From Aliidongia sp035943795 (GTDB lineage Bacteria > Pseudomonadota > Alphaproteobacteria > ATCC43930 > CGMCC-115725): 64,000 nucleotides of DNA. The notes beneath the pieces were generated by a model. The model worked only from the letters and a program-made list of their open reading frames with translations. It was not told where the DNA came from and did no database searches. Below, in pieces: positions 17,045 through 25,773 of the stretch. The stretch is from NCBI RefSeq assembly GCF_035943795.1, contig NZ_DASZBY010000034.1, forward strand, positions 124,001-188,000. The letters run 5' to 3'. Each line of letters opens with the position of its first letter. Position 1 is the stretch's first letter. A program made the translations under genes and the position numbers.

Positions 17045-18463
17045 ATGAGTGCCAGCTGGTTCGATCGTCTGCTGTCCTCGATCGCCGATCGTGGCCGGGC
17101 CTGGGTCAAGATCCCGACCGGCGTGCCGCCGCTCGAGCAGGCCGTGCAACTGAGCCGCAGCCTGATCTCGGAGCGCGGCGAGGCATCGGGTGCCGCCCTC
17201 GCCCGGGCCCTGCTGGAAAGCCTGGGAACCCTTGGCGAAACCGATCGGCTCGCCTACTACCGGCTCGTCGCCGCGGATTTCGCGCCGGACCCGGAGCCGC
17301 TGAAACGGGCTGCCGAGGCTTATCTGGCGGCACCCTCGCCGGCGACCGCGATGGTGCTGGGCGAGGTCGCGGAGCCGCCGCGTCAGGAATTGCTGCGCCG
17401 CATCAACATGGCGCCGGGCGGCACCGGCACCCTGGTTCACATGCGCGAGAACCTGCTGCCGTTGCTGCGCGAGCATCCGGACCTGGCACCACTCGACGGC
17501 GATCTGCGCCACCTGCTCGGATCCTGGTTCAACCGCGGCTTCCTCGAACTGCGGCGCATCGACTGGCACCAGACGCCGGCGGCGATCCTGGAAAAGCTGA
17601 TCCGCTATGAAGCGGTGCACGAAATCAAGGGCTGGCCCGACCTGCGCCGTCGCCTGGCGCCCGATCGGCGCTGCTTCGCATTCTTCCATCCGGCGCTCGC
17701 CGACGAGCCGCTGATCTTCGTCGAGGTGGCGCTGGTCAACGGCCTGTCGCAGGCGGTGCAGCCGCTGCTCGAACAGGGCGAGGTCGATGCCTCCAAAGCG
17801 CCCGACACGGCGATCTTCTATTCGATCTCAAACTGCCAGAAGGGCCTGCGCGGCATCTCGTTCGGCAATTTCCTGATCAAGCAGGTCGTCGAGGAACTGA
17901 AGGCGGAGACGCCAAGCCTGGTGCAGTTCGCGACCTTGTCGCCGGTCCCGGGGTTCCGGCGTTGGCTCGACGCGAAGTTCAGCGGCGGCGCGAAGCATCT
18001 GCTGACGGCGGAAGAGCGCGTGCCGATCGCTGCGCTGGCCGACATCAAGGGCGCCAAGGGCGCGTTCCGCCGGCTGCTCGATGCGCCGGGCTGGCACGAG
18101 GATGCCGCGACGGAAGCGGCGCTGCGTGCACCGCTGCTGCGGCTGGCGGCCGAGTACCTGACCTCGAGCAACGAGGGCAAGGGGCCGACCGATCCCGTCG
18201 CGCGCTTCCATCTGGGCAACGGCGCGCGGCTGGAGCGCGTCAACTGGCTGGCCAACATTGCGCCGCGCGGCTTCAAGGAAAGCTATGGCGTGATGGTCAA
18301 CTACCTCTATGACCTGGACCGGATCGAGGCCAACCACGAAGCCTTCGTGCGCCACGGCACGGTCGCCCATTCCGACGCGGTCGAAGCCCTCGTGGCCCAG
18401 GGCGTCCGACGCAACGGCGTGACGAGCCTGCTGGGCTTTTCCGGTCGACGGAACGCGTCGTAG
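17045..18463 (+). CDS. Malonyl-CoA decarboxylase
   Basis: Converts malonyl-CoA to acetyl-CoA and CO2 (EC 4.1.1.9). The 472-residue protein has the helical N-terminal domain (to about residue 165) and the C-terminal GNAT-fold catalytic domain. Family signatures seen include FFHPALADEPLIFVEVAL, the Ser-rich SISNCQKGLRGISFGNFLIK, LSPVPGFRRWL, and the catalytic-His segment RFHLGNGARLERVNW. ATG 17045 follows GGAG. It sits between an OFA carrier and a hydroxyproline dehydratase; no malonyl-CoA synthetase (matB) is seen, so the CoA donor step must be elsewhere. Confidence 0.95.
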   Translation: MSASWFDRLLSSIADRGRAWVKIPTGVPPLEQAVQLSRSLISERGEASGAALARALLESLGTLGETDRLAYYRLVAADFAPDPEPLKRAAEAYLAAPSPATAMVLGEVAEPPRQELLRRINMAPGGTGTLVHMRENLLPLLREHPDLAPLDGDLRHLLGSWFNRGFLELRRIDWHQTPAAILEKLIRYEAVHEIKGWPDLRRRLAPDRRCFAFFHPALADEPLIFVEVALVNGLSQAVQPLLEQGEVDASKAPDTAIFYSISNCQKGLRGISFGNFLIKQVVEELKAETPSLVQFATLSPVPGFRRWLDAKFSGGAKHLLTAEERVPIAALADIKGAKGAFRRLLDAPGWHEDAATEAALRAPLLRLAAEYLTSSNEGKGPTDPVARFHLGNGARLERVNWLANIAPRGFKESYGVMVNYLYDLDRIEANHEAFVRHGTVAHSDAVEALVAQGVRRNGVTSLLGFSGRRNAS

Positions 18464-18493
18464 GGCGTGTTGCCGCTGAGGAAACCGGAAACC

Positions 18494-19525
18494 ATGTCAC
18501 GCCAGATCTTCGACACGGTCGACCTGCATACCGCCGGCGAACCGGTGCGCATCGTCACCGGTGGCTATCCGGAGCTCGCGGGGCGGACGATCCTCGACAA
18601 GCGGCGCGATGCGCGGGACCGGTTCGACCGGATCCGCACCGCGCTGATGCTGGAGCCGCGCGGCCATGCCGGCATGTATGGCGTGATCCCGATGGCCCCC
18701 TGCCATCCGGATGCCGACCTGTCGGTGCTGTTCACCCATAACGAGGGCTACAGCACCATGTGCGGTCACGCGACCATCGCGATCGGCCGCTGGGCGGTCG
18801 ATTCCGGCCGGGTCGCCGCCGACAACGGCAGCGCACGCTTCCGGCTGGAAACGCCCTGCGGCATCGTGCGGGTCTCGGTCGAGCCCGCGGAGGGCGACGC
18901 GCCGCTGGTGACGTTCGAAAGCGTGCGCGCCTTCGCGAGCCACCTGGACCTGGCGGTCGAGGTGCCAGGCCATGGACGCGTCACGCTCGATATCGCGTTC
19001 GGTGGCGCCTATTACGCAATCCTGCCGTCCTCGCGCCTGGGCCTGCCGCTCGCGACCACGCCGGTCGATACCCTTGTCGCCGCCGGGGTCGCCATCACCG
19101 ACGCGGTCAGGGCGGCCGTCGAGATCACCCATCCGGACGAGCCGGACCTGGGGTTCCTCTACGGCACCATCCTGACGGACGATGCCGCGATGGATGCGCA
19201 GAGCGACAATCTCTGCATCTTCGCCGAAGGCCAGATCGACCGATCGCCGACCGGCAGCGGCGTCACCGCGCGCATGGCGCTCGACTATGCAAAGGGATCG
19301 ATCGGACCCGGCCGGGCGCGTGCGTTCCGCGGCATTTCGGGTCAGGCGTTCCGGGGTGAGTTGGGGGAGGCCGACGGCAGCGGGCTCGATGCGTCGGTGA
19401 CTGTGCGCGTGTCGGGCCGGGCACATTATGCCGGCGAAGCCCGTTTCATCGTCGAGGCGGCGGACCCGCTGGGTTTCGGCTTCACCCTGCCGCGCCGCTT
19501 CGCCGATCTCGGGCAGTCCCGCTAA
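18494..19525 (+). CDS. trans-3-hydroxy-L-proline dehydratase (proline racemase family)
   Basis: 343-residue member of the proline racemase superfamily. The first catalytic residue is Cys90 in TMCGHATIA. At the second site racemases and epimerases have Cys (SPCGTG), but here it is Thr253 in DRSPTGSGV. Cys/Thr is the signature of trans-3-hydroxy-L-proline dehydratases (EC 4.2.1.77), which make delta-1-pyrroline-2-carboxylate, so racemase activity is unlikely. ATG 18494 lies 30 bases after malonyl-CoA decarboxylase, so co-transcription is possible. No pyrroline-2-carboxylate reductase is in the window. The end overlaps the convergent protease gene by four bases. Confidence 0.92.
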   Translation: MSRQIFDTVDLHTAGEPVRIVTGGYPELAGRTILDKRRDARDRFDRIRTALMLEPRGHAGMYGVIPMAPCHPDADLSVLFTHNEGYSTMCGHATIAIGRWAVDSGRVAADNGSARFRLETPCGIVRVSVEPAEGDAPLVTFESVRAFASHLDLAVEVPGHGRVTLDIAFGGAYYAILPSSRLGLPLATTPVDTLVAAGVAITDAVRAAVEITHPDEPDLGFLYGTILTDDAAMDAQSDNLCIFAEGQIDRSPTGSGVTARMALDYAKGSIGPGRARAFRGISGQAFRGELGEADGSGLDASVTVRVSGRAHYAGEARFIVEAADPLGFGFTLPRRFADLGQSR

Positions 19526-20247
19526 AAGCCGCGGTGGGCGGTTTCCAGCATGCCGTGGACGCTCTGGGTCATGATGCCGAGAAAGGCCGCGAGCCCCAGG
19601 TAGAACACGCCATATTCCAGCTTGAGCCGAACCGGCACGCCATAATAGGCGAGGTTCTCCGGCGCGTTCGGGTCGTAGCGCCAGGCCTTCATGACCGACG
19701 GGAACGACAGGATCGCGATCATGATCAGGAGCGGACTCGGCCGATAGACGGCGAGCGCCACCATCATCGGCGCGCCCAGCAGCCAGACCCGCGGCGTCAG
19801 GATCGCGGTCATCCGCCCGCCATCGAGCGGCGAGATCGGCAGCAGGTTGAAGAAATTGAGGAAGAAGCCCGAATAGGCGATCGCGAGCAGCAGGCTGCTG
19901 CCGGCGTCGCGTGCCCAGAAATAGACGGCGGTCGCGGCCAGCGTGCCGACGAACGGGCCGGCGGCCGCCACATAGGCCTCGGTCTCGACGTTCATCGGCT
20001 GTTCTTTGAGCTGGATCCAGGCGCCGACGAACGGGATGAAGGTCGGCGCGCCGACTGCGAGGCCGCGCTGGCGGGCCGCCAGATAGTGGCCCATCTCATG
20101 GGCGAACAGCAGTCCGATGAAGCCCGCGGCATAGCGCCAGCCGTAGATCGAACCATAGATGAGCAACGACAGCAGCATGGTGCCGCCGGTCGCCGCGACC
20201 TTGCCCAGCTTCAGAAAGCCGAACAGCACGAACAGCAGCTTGACCAT
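19522..20247 (-). CDS. Site-2 protease-like membrane metalloprotease (M50)
   Basis: 241-residue polytopic protein with the zinc motif HEMGHYLAARQRGL (about residues 50-63) in a membrane segment. The second ligand motif is LLPISPLDGGRM (about 137-148), where the Asp completes the site. It lacks PDZ and CBS domains, so it is a minimal M50B type. It would cut transmembrane or membrane-near substrates; the target is unknown. It lies 5 bases downstream of the DUF2167 gene on the same strand, so the two form a likely operon. Confidence 0.9.
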   Translation of the reverse strand: MVKLLFVLFGFLKLGKVAATGGTMLLSLLIYGSIYGWRYAAGFIGLLFAHEMGHYLAARQRGLAVGAPTFIPFVGAWIQLKEQPMNVETEAYVAAAGPFVGTLAATAVYFWARDAGSSLLLAIAYSGFFLNFFNLLPISPLDGGRMTAILTPRVWLLGAPMMVALAVYRPSPLLIMIAILSFPSVMKAWRYDPNAPENLAYYGVPVRLKLEYGVFYLGLAAFLGIMTQSVHGMLETAHRGF

Positions 20248-20252
20248 CGGCG

Positions 20253-21176
20253 CTAGTCGCCCGCCCGGGGCGAGCGCTTGAAGAAGCGCTTGATGCCGGC
20301 TCCGACGCCGGCGATCGCGAGCAGGCCGACCTTCCAGATTTTCACCAGGAAGATGCCCAGGCCGGCCAGCAGCCCGATCTTCTTGACCGCGACGACGCCG
20401 ATGAGCGCCGCCAGCCCATAGCCGGCGACCTTGTCGGTCGAACCCACGAAATCCTCGTAACGCTTGCCAGGCAGGTAGTCGAGCGAACCCAGCAGTGCGC
20501 GCACGATCGGCTTGTCCGCTTCGACGTCGGTCGAATCGGTCAGCAGGTTGAGGCTGAAATAGCCGTTCCGACCCAGTGCGTAGGTATTGTAGTTGACGCT
20601 GTGGGGCTGATCGCTGGGCGCCCCGCGAACCTGCCCCGACAGCGACCAGACCAGCCGATGCGTGGCCGCATCATAGCCCGGCGGCTCGACCCAACCGATG
20701 ATGTCCATCTCCGGGAAGCCGCGCGCCGCACGCTCGCGATTGGCCTTCGCCGTTCCTTCGCGCAGGCTCTTCAACAGGTCGTCGGCGTTCCATTCCTTCG
20801 CGTCGCCATCCTCGATATAGCCGTCGTTGACGAACCGGATCACGATCCACCAATGGCCGGCGTCGCTCATGCCGACGATCATACCGACCAGCGATTCGTT
20901 GGACATGTTGCCGGCAGCGCGCAATATCTGAGCAGCCTGCGCCTGCGGTATGAATGCCTCGCCGCCCGGCAGTTGCAAAACCGCCTGATCGCGCAATGTG
21001 ATCGGGGCAGGGCCACGCACAGCGGTTTTCTCTGCCTCTTGCCATGCCGCGTCGACCTCTGCCTGGTGATCTGGTGCATCGGCGGCGCGGGCCCGATGGG
21101 GCGTGGCGACCAGCAGGGACAGGACGGCAAAGAGGCCGGCCGAGAGCCGGAAGGTCCGAACAGAATGGGCGAGCAC
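20253..21176 (-). CDS. DUF2167 membrane protein
   Basis: 307 residues with an N-terminal signal/anchor (LSAGLFAVLSLLVATPH). A periplasmic domain carries DUF2167 features: ITLRDQAVLQLPGGEAFIP, LVGMIVG, WWIVIRFVNDGYIEDGDAKE, and GWVEPPGYDAATHRLVWSL. C-terminal membrane helices (about 250-295) end in a basic tail KRFFKRSPR. A GTG at 21176 with GAGG upstream fits better than a longer ATG start at 21269, which would prepend 31 non-membrane residues before the signal. The function is unknown. It is coupled to an M50 protease gene 5 bases downstream. Confidence 0.85.
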   Translation of the reverse strand: MLAHSVRTFRLSAGLFAVLSLLVATPHRARAADAPDHQAEVDAAWQEAEKTAVRGPAPITLRDQAVLQLPGGEAFIPQAQAAQILRAAGNMSNESLVGMIVGMSDAGHWWIVIRFVNDGYIEDGDAKEWNADDLLKSLREGTAKANRERAARGFPEMDIIGWVEPPGYDAATHRLVWSLSGQVRGAPSDQPHSVNYNTYALGRNGYFSLNLLTDSTDVEADKPIVRALLGSLDYLPGKRYEDFVGSTDKVAGYGLAALIGVVAVKKIGLLAGLGIFLVKIWKVGLLAIAGVGAGIKRFFKRSPRAGD

Positions 21177-21322
21177 GATGATCCTCGGCAGCGGGCACGG
21201 GTGACGGCCCGATGCCGTCCGTCGGACCGGGCCAGCTTCATCTATGGCGACAAAGATGCCAATTCTCAATCGAAGATTGTTGCGGCGGCGGCCGGCCTAA
21301 TGCCGTTCGGCGGCCACCCTGA

Positions 21323-22102
21323 TCAGGCCGGCGGGGCGAGGAGAGTGAAGCCCTGGTGGCTGAAGAACGGGGCGGCGGCAGGGCTTTCCAGATAGGCGAG
21401 GAAGGCCTTGGCGCCGGCGTTGGTGCTGGCCTTGACCACGGCGGCCGGATAGATGATCGGCGGATAGGAGCTTGCCGGGAAGTCTGCGGCAACCCGAACG
21501 CCCGTGTCGGCCGCTGCATCGGTCGCATACACGATGCCGAGCGGCGCCTCGGACCGGCTGACCAGCGCCAGGGCCGCGCGCACGCTCTCGGCACGGGCCA
21601 GATGAGGCTCGATGCCGGCCCAGAGCCCAAGCTTTTCCAGCGCCGCCTGACCGTACTTGCCGGCCGGCACCGACTGCGGGTCGCCAATCGCAAGCCGCCC
21701 GCCCTTGAGCGCGCTCAGCAGGTCGGCATTGGGGGCGAGCGTGATTGCGATCGGATTGTCCTTGGCGGTCACCAGCACCAGCCGGTTGCCCAGCAGGTTG
21801 GTCCGGCTCTCGGGCCGGATCAGGTCGTGCTTGGCGACCTCGTCCATCCAGTCGAGGTCGGCCGAGATGAACAGGTCGGCAGGCGCGCCATTCTCGATCT
21901 GCTTCGCCAACGGACCGCTGGCAGCATAGGACGCCTCGACCTTGACGCCGCTGCGCTTGCCATAGTCGGCGATGGCGTCGTCGAGCGCGTTCTTCAGGCT
22001 GGCCGCCGCGAACACCAGTAGGTCGGCCGCCGCCGCCGGACGCCCGGCCAAGCCGGCGAAAAGGGCGACCGCGAACAAGCCGAAACGGAAAGAGCGACGC
22101 AT
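21323..22102 (-). CDS. modA: Molybdate ABC transporter substrate-binding protein
   Basis: Periplasmic receptor that binds molybdate or tungstate for ABC import. The 259-residue protein has a signal peptide (FGLFAVALFAGLAGRPAAAA) followed directly by the mature start DLLVFAAASLKNALDDA, where Ser of AASL contacts the anion. Other signatures are YAASGPLAKQIENGAPADLF, SADLDWMD, NRLVLVTAKDN and LGIVYATDA. ATG 22102 follows GGAGG. No modB or modC lies next to it in the window; downstream (lower coordinates) is the DUF2167 gene. A dyad resembling a ModE site lies 17 bases upstream. Confidence 0.93.
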   Translation of the reverse strand: MRRSFRFGLFAVALFAGLAGRPAAAADLLVFAAASLKNALDDAIADYGKRSGVKVEASYAASGPLAKQIENGAPADLFISADLDWMDEVAKHDLIRPESRTNLLGNRLVLVTAKDNPIAITLAPNADLLSALKGGRLAIGDPQSVPAGKYGQAALEKLGLWAGIEPHLARAESVRAALALVSRSEAPLGIVYATDAAADTGVRVAADFPASSYPPIIYPAAVVKASTNAGAKAFLAYLESPAAAPFFSHQGFTLLAPPA

Positions 22103-22118
22103 GGGACCTCCGGACGAT

Positions 22119-22142
22119 CGATATGTTCGTCAGGATATATCG
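22119..22142 (-). promoter_or_regulatory. ModE-like inverted repeat upstream of modA
   Basis: CGATAT (22119-22124) and ATATCG (22137-22142) are inverted across 12 bases, giving a 24-bp site. The E. coli ModE site has the same layout (CGTTAT, 12 bases, ATAACG), so this is a candidate molybdate-responsive operator just upstream of the modA ribosome binding site. The identity of the regulator is inferred. Confidence 0.5.
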
Positions 22143-22279
22143 CCCGAGGCACGAAGGCCAAGGCCGACGATGGAAGCTGCAATTTTCTATTATATTCCAG
22201 ATGGACAGCCATTTTTCATCGTCATGGCCGGGCTAAAACAACTAGGCGGCGCGTACGGGAGCATGCCCGAGTTCGGCGC

Positions 22280-23005
22280 CTACTTGAAATCCTTCAGCTT
22301 CAGTTTGGTCCGATGGTCCGGCGGGGCAGTACCGAAGCTGGCGGCGCCTTTGAAATAGTCCTTCTGCCATTTCGCGGCCTGGGCGGCGGAGCCGGGCACC
22401 TGCAGGTCCTTGTTGAAGGCCGCGCGCTCGGCCGACCATTTGGTATAGGCGTCCTGGACCTCAGGATCCTCGGCCATGATCCGGATCTCGGGCTCGACCT
22501 GTTCGATCAGGCCGCGCTGCATCGGGAAAATCGTGCAGAACGGCTCGCCCTCGGCGAACGTGACGGGATGGTGGGGCCGAGTGAATTTCCAGTTCATGGT
22601 GAAGGTGAAGGGCGACCAGTCGGTCTCGACCACGGCGCTCATGGGCTGGACACCATCCTTGAACTCGTTGACCGGTCCGCCGACCCACAGGTCGAAGCCG
22701 GGTTCGGTGCGGAACAGGCCGGTCACGTGAAAGGTCAGGATGCCCTGGCCGAAATGGCTGAGCGCCGGCAGGGGTGTCCCGGGGATCGTCGGCGTGAGGA
22801 TGATGGCGTCGATATTGGCGCCGCCGTTCCACAGCGCCACGAAGCCGGTCGGGTTCAGCACCTGCCAGCCGTAGGCGTTGGCGATGTTGAGCGGCAGGCA
22901 GCGATAGGCGAACCCCTCCGGTGTCGCGGTCATCCAGTCGCGTTCGACCGGGGCGGTGCGGATGAGCGGCGGGGCGCCGGAGGTCGGATAGCAGATCAGG
23001 CGCAT
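22280..23005 (-). CDS. DUF6065 family protein
   Basis: 241-residue cytoplasmic protein starting MRLICYPTSGAPPLI. Conserved-looking blocks are VERDWMTATPEGFAYRCLPL, NIANAYGW, FRTEPGFDLWVGGPVN, VETDWSPFTFTMNWKFTRP and EPFCTIFPMQRG. From memory these match the DUF6065 family, whose function is not known to me. It starts at ATG 23005, 8 bases after the stop of the EAL gene on the same strand, so co-transcription is likely. Confidence 0.8.
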   Translation of the reverse strand: MRLICYPTSGAPPLIRTAPVERDWMTATPEGFAYRCLPLNIANAYGWQVLNPTGFVALWNGGANIDAIILTPTIPGTPLPALSHFGQGILTFHVTGLFRTEPGFDLWVGGPVNEFKDGVQPMSAVVETDWSPFTFTMNWKFTRPHHPVTFAEGEPFCTIFPMQRGLIEQVEPEIRIMAEDPEVQDAYTKWSAERAAFNKDLQVPGSAAQAAKWQKDYFKGAASFGTAPPDHRTKLKLKDFK

Positions 23006-23013
23006 GGGTCCGC

Positions 23014-24738
23014 TCACTGCGCCCTCGCCGCTTCGATCAGCGCGCGCGCGGTCGGTATCGGCGACGGATGGCGCAGCAGGTCGACCGCCTCGTCGGCCGG
23101 CACCGGGCGGCCGGTCAGGAAGCCCTGAACGACCGTGCATTTGAGCGTACGCAGCACGTTCAGCTGCTCGCGCGTTTCGACACCCTCGGCGACCACGTCC
23201 AAGCCCAGTTCGGCCGCGAGCGAGATGATGGCGGAGGCGACGGCGCGGCTCGCACGGTCCCAGTCCACGTCCTTGGTGAAGGCGCGGTCGATCTTCAGCG
23301 TCGAGATCGGCAGCCGGTTGAGATTGGCCAGGCTCGAATAGCCGGTGCCGAAATCGTCCATGGCGACCTTGATGCCCGCGTCGGTCAGGGTCTGCACGAT
23401 GCGGCAGACCCGATCGAAATCGTCGATCATGGTGCTTTCGGTGATCTCGATCTCCATCAGGCCGTCCGGCAGGTCGTACTGCTTGTACGCGGCCAGATGT
23501 TCCTCGAGCAGGTCGCCCAGGAATTCCCGTGGCGAGACGTTGACCGCGATCGGCACCGGCACCAGGCCCGCGTCGATCCACTCCCGCTGTTGGCGGCCGA
23601 CCGCTTCGAACACCCAGCGGGTCAAGGGTCCGATCAAGCCGGCTTCTTCGGCCAGATTGACGAAGGTGACGGGCGGCAGCATGCCGCGTTCAGGGTGCTG
23701 CCAGCGCACCAGCGCCTCGAAACCGACCAGGCGATAGTCCGGCAGCGAGACCTTCGGCTGGAAATGCAGCACCAGTTCGCCAGCGGGGATGGCGCGGCGC
23801 AGGTCGGTCTCCAGGTCGAACCGGTTCTTGGCATTGCCATGCAGGTCGCGGTCGAAGAAGGCGAAATGATTGCCGCCCAGCTGCTTGGCGGTCTGCAGGG
23901 CCGCCTCGGCGGCGCGCATCAATTCGCCCGGCTCATGGCCGTCGTCCGGAAAGATCGAGATGCCGATCGAGGCGGACAGTTCGTGCGGCACGTCGTTGAG
24001 CCGGAACGGCACCCGGCACAGGTCGAGCAGGCGGCCGGCGGTCCGATAGGCGTTCTCGGTGCTGACCCCCGCCTCGCCGATCATCACGAAGCGGTTGCCG
24101 GACAGATGGCCCGCGACCTCGTGGCCATGGCGGATCAGGCCGATGCGCCGGCCGACCTCGGCCAGCAGTGCGTCGCCGGCGCCGTGGCCCTGGGTCTCGT
24201 TGATGGTCTGGAACCGGTCGACGCCGAAGGTCAGTACCGGCAGCTTGCGGCCGTCGCCGCGCGCGCTGTCGACCGCCGCCTCGATCAGGCTTTCCATCAG
24301 CGCCCGATTGGGCAGGCCGGTCAGCTTGTCATGGGTGACCATGCGGGCGAGTTCGTGCTCGTGCCGCTTCGCGTCGGTGATATCCAGGCTGAGGCCGATG
24401 GTGCCGCGATACGTGCCGTCGGGATCGAACAGCGGCTGGCCATGCACCTGCATCCAGCGATATTCCCCGTCACGGCGCCGATTGCGGATCTCGGCGCGCA
24501 AGGGGGTATGGTCCTGATGGTGGGCGGCGATGCTGGCGTCGAGCGGAACCAGATCGTCGGGATGGATCGTCTCGCGCCAGCCGCCGTGCAGCATTTGCTC
24601 CAGGGTCCGACCGGTGAAGGCAAGCGTCGCCCGGTTGACGTGGATGCAGCCGTGATCGGCGTCGGTCACCCAAATCATCGCCGGAATGTTTTCCAGGAGA
24701 TTCCATAGAAATTCGCGGTCCAACGCCGTCTCGGCCAT
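23014..24738 (-). CDS. PAS-GGDEF-EAL protein, probable c-di-GMP phosphodiesterase
   Basis: 574-residue cytoplasmic signalling protein. Residues about 10-125 form a PAS/PAC sensor (ENIPAMIWVTDADHG; EYRWMQVHGQPLFDPDG). About 135-295 is a GGDEF domain whose active site is LSGNRF instead of GGDEF, so cyclase activity is probably lost. About 310-560 is the EAL domain with FEALVRW, NVSPREF, the EITES glutamate, MDDFGTGYSSL, LKIDR and AEGVET, so phosphodiesterase residues are intact. It likely lowers c-di-GMP in response to a PAS ligand, perhaps affecting exopolysaccharide and motility. No transmembrane segment is seen. Confidence 0.93.
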   Translation of the reverse strand: MAETALDREFLWNLLENIPAMIWVTDADHGCIHVNRATLAFTGRTLEQMLHGGWRETIHPDDLVPLDASIAAHHQDHTPLRAEIRNRRRDGEYRWMQVHGQPLFDPDGTYRGTIGLSLDITDAKRHEHELARMVTHDKLTGLPNRALMESLIEAAVDSARGDGRKLPVLTFGVDRFQTINETQGHGAGDALLAEVGRRIGLIRHGHEVAGHLSGNRFVMIGEAGVSTENAYRTAGRLLDLCRVPFRLNDVPHELSASIGISIFPDDGHEPGELMRAAEAALQTAKQLGGNHFAFFDRDLHGNAKNRFDLETDLRRAIPAGELVLHFQPKVSLPDYRLVGFEALVRWQHPERGMLPPVTFVNLAEEAGLIGPLTRWVFEAVGRQQREWIDAGLVPVPIAVNVSPREFLGDLLEEHLAAYKQYDLPDGLMEIEITESTMIDDFDRVCRIVQTLTDAGIKVAMDDFGTGYSSLANLNRLPISTLKIDRAFTKDVDWDRASRAVASAIISLAAELGLDVVAEGVETREQLNVLRTLKCTVVQGFLTGRPVPADEAVDLLRHPSPIPTARALIEAARAQ

Positions 24739-24823
24739 CAGGCGGGCTTTCCGTTCGCTTGAAGAAGGCGGAGTCTATCTTCAATGCAGGGCGGAAATAA
24801 AGCCACCTCATCGAGGACAATGG

Positions 24824-25432
24824 TCAGGGGTGGCGCCCCAGGTAGCGGACGACGGCCGCGGGCCCGCGGTGCCTGGCACCTTCGGCCAGCAGCACGGTGC
24901 CTTCGAGCAGTTCGAGGGTCTCGAGCGCCCCGAAATCCTCGGCGAGCGCGTCGGCGTCATACAGCAGCGGTGCCGACCGGGGGCCGCCCGACGCCCGGTC
25001 GGCCTGGCCCTTCCGGAACGCCTCGACCAGAGCCAGGCCGCCGGGCTTGAGGCTGGCGGCCATGGCGCGATGGATATGTCGCCGGTCCGCAACCGGCACA
25101 TGGACGAAGATCTCGACCGCCAGATCGAACTGGTCCCGCGGCCAGTCCCATCGAGTCAGGTCGGCGGTGACCGTCGTGATTCGGCACCCCTGGTGCCGTG
25201 CCAGTCGCAACGCCTTGTCGATGCCGACCGGCGAGATGTCGACCAGGGTGACGTCCAGCCCCTGGCGCGCGAGCCAGATCGCGTTCCGCCCCTCGCCGTC
25301 GCCGACCGCGAGTGCGCGCTGGCCCGGCACCAGGCGATGAAGCTGCGCGGCCAGATAGCCGTTGGGCTCCGTGCCGAACAGATAATCCTCGGCCCGGTAG
25401 CGCGCGTCCCACAGGGCCTGCTGGTCGCTCAT
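24824..25432 (-). CDS. Class I SAM-dependent methyltransferase
   Basis: 202 residues starting MSDQQALWDARYRAEDYLFG at ATG 25432. The SAM site is ALAVGDGEGRNAIWLARQG with the acidic VTLVDISP strand end. A later LVEAF and LKPGG mark the Rossmann strand order. The opening WDARY..YLFGTEPN is common in a broad group of uncharacterised methyltransferases related to TehB. The start overlaps the DUF1488 stop by four bases (ATGA-type), so the two are translationally coupled. The substrate is unknown. Confidence 0.88.
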   Translation of the reverse strand: MSDQQALWDARYRAEDYLFGTEPNGYLAAQLHRLVPGQRALAVGDGEGRNAIWLARQGLDVTLVDISPVGIDKALRLARHQGCRITTVTADLTRWDWPRDQFDLAVEIFVHVPVADRRHIHRAMAASLKPGGLALVEAFRKGQADRASGGPRSAPLLYDADALAEDFGALETLELLEGTVLLAEGARHRGPAAVVRYLGRHP

Positions 25433-25710
25433 GCCTTGAGGTCTGCGATGGTGAGGTCGACGTTCCCGTCGGGTGACAGGCGGCGCTCGCGGATCCGCCG
25501 TTCGGCCGCCTGCTCGAACCGGGCGCGTTCCAGATGGAAGGCCTCGACGCAGGCTTCCGGCGTCGGGCCGACCGGCAGCAGGGCCTGGAACAAGGTGCGC
25601 GGCACGCGCACGACGCCGCGATACTCCCCGATCTCGACCGAGAAGGTCACCGCACGCAGGGGCTCGTCCCATTCGGCATCGTCGGGAAAAGTGAAGATCG
25701 GCATGGCCAT
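25429..25710 (-). CDS. DUF1488 family protein
   Basis: 93-residue protein with FTFPDDAEWDEPLRAVTFSV, EIGEYRGVVRVPRTLFQALL and FHLERARFEQAAERRIRERR, matching the DUF1488 family of small proteobacterial proteins of unknown role. ATG 25710 and ATG 25704 are both possible. It is co-transcribed with the methyltransferase. A 30-residue membrane peptide gene ends 64 bases upstream on the same strand. Confidence 0.85.
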   Translation of the reverse strand: MAMPIFTFPDDAEWDEPLRAVTFSVEIGEYRGVVRVPRTLFQALLPVGPTPEACVEAFHLERARFEQAAERRIRERRLSPDGNVDLTIADLKA

Positions 25711-25773
25711 GAAAATGCCGCCGCGCCGGGGCCGATGTCCAGAGGCGCGTGGTCGGACGAGCGGGCCGGCTCG

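Noticed and set aside
23068..24708. 546-codon plus-strand frame across the EAL protein gene
   Set aside because: Shadow of a gene with intact PAS, GGDEF-like and EAL motifs on the other strand.
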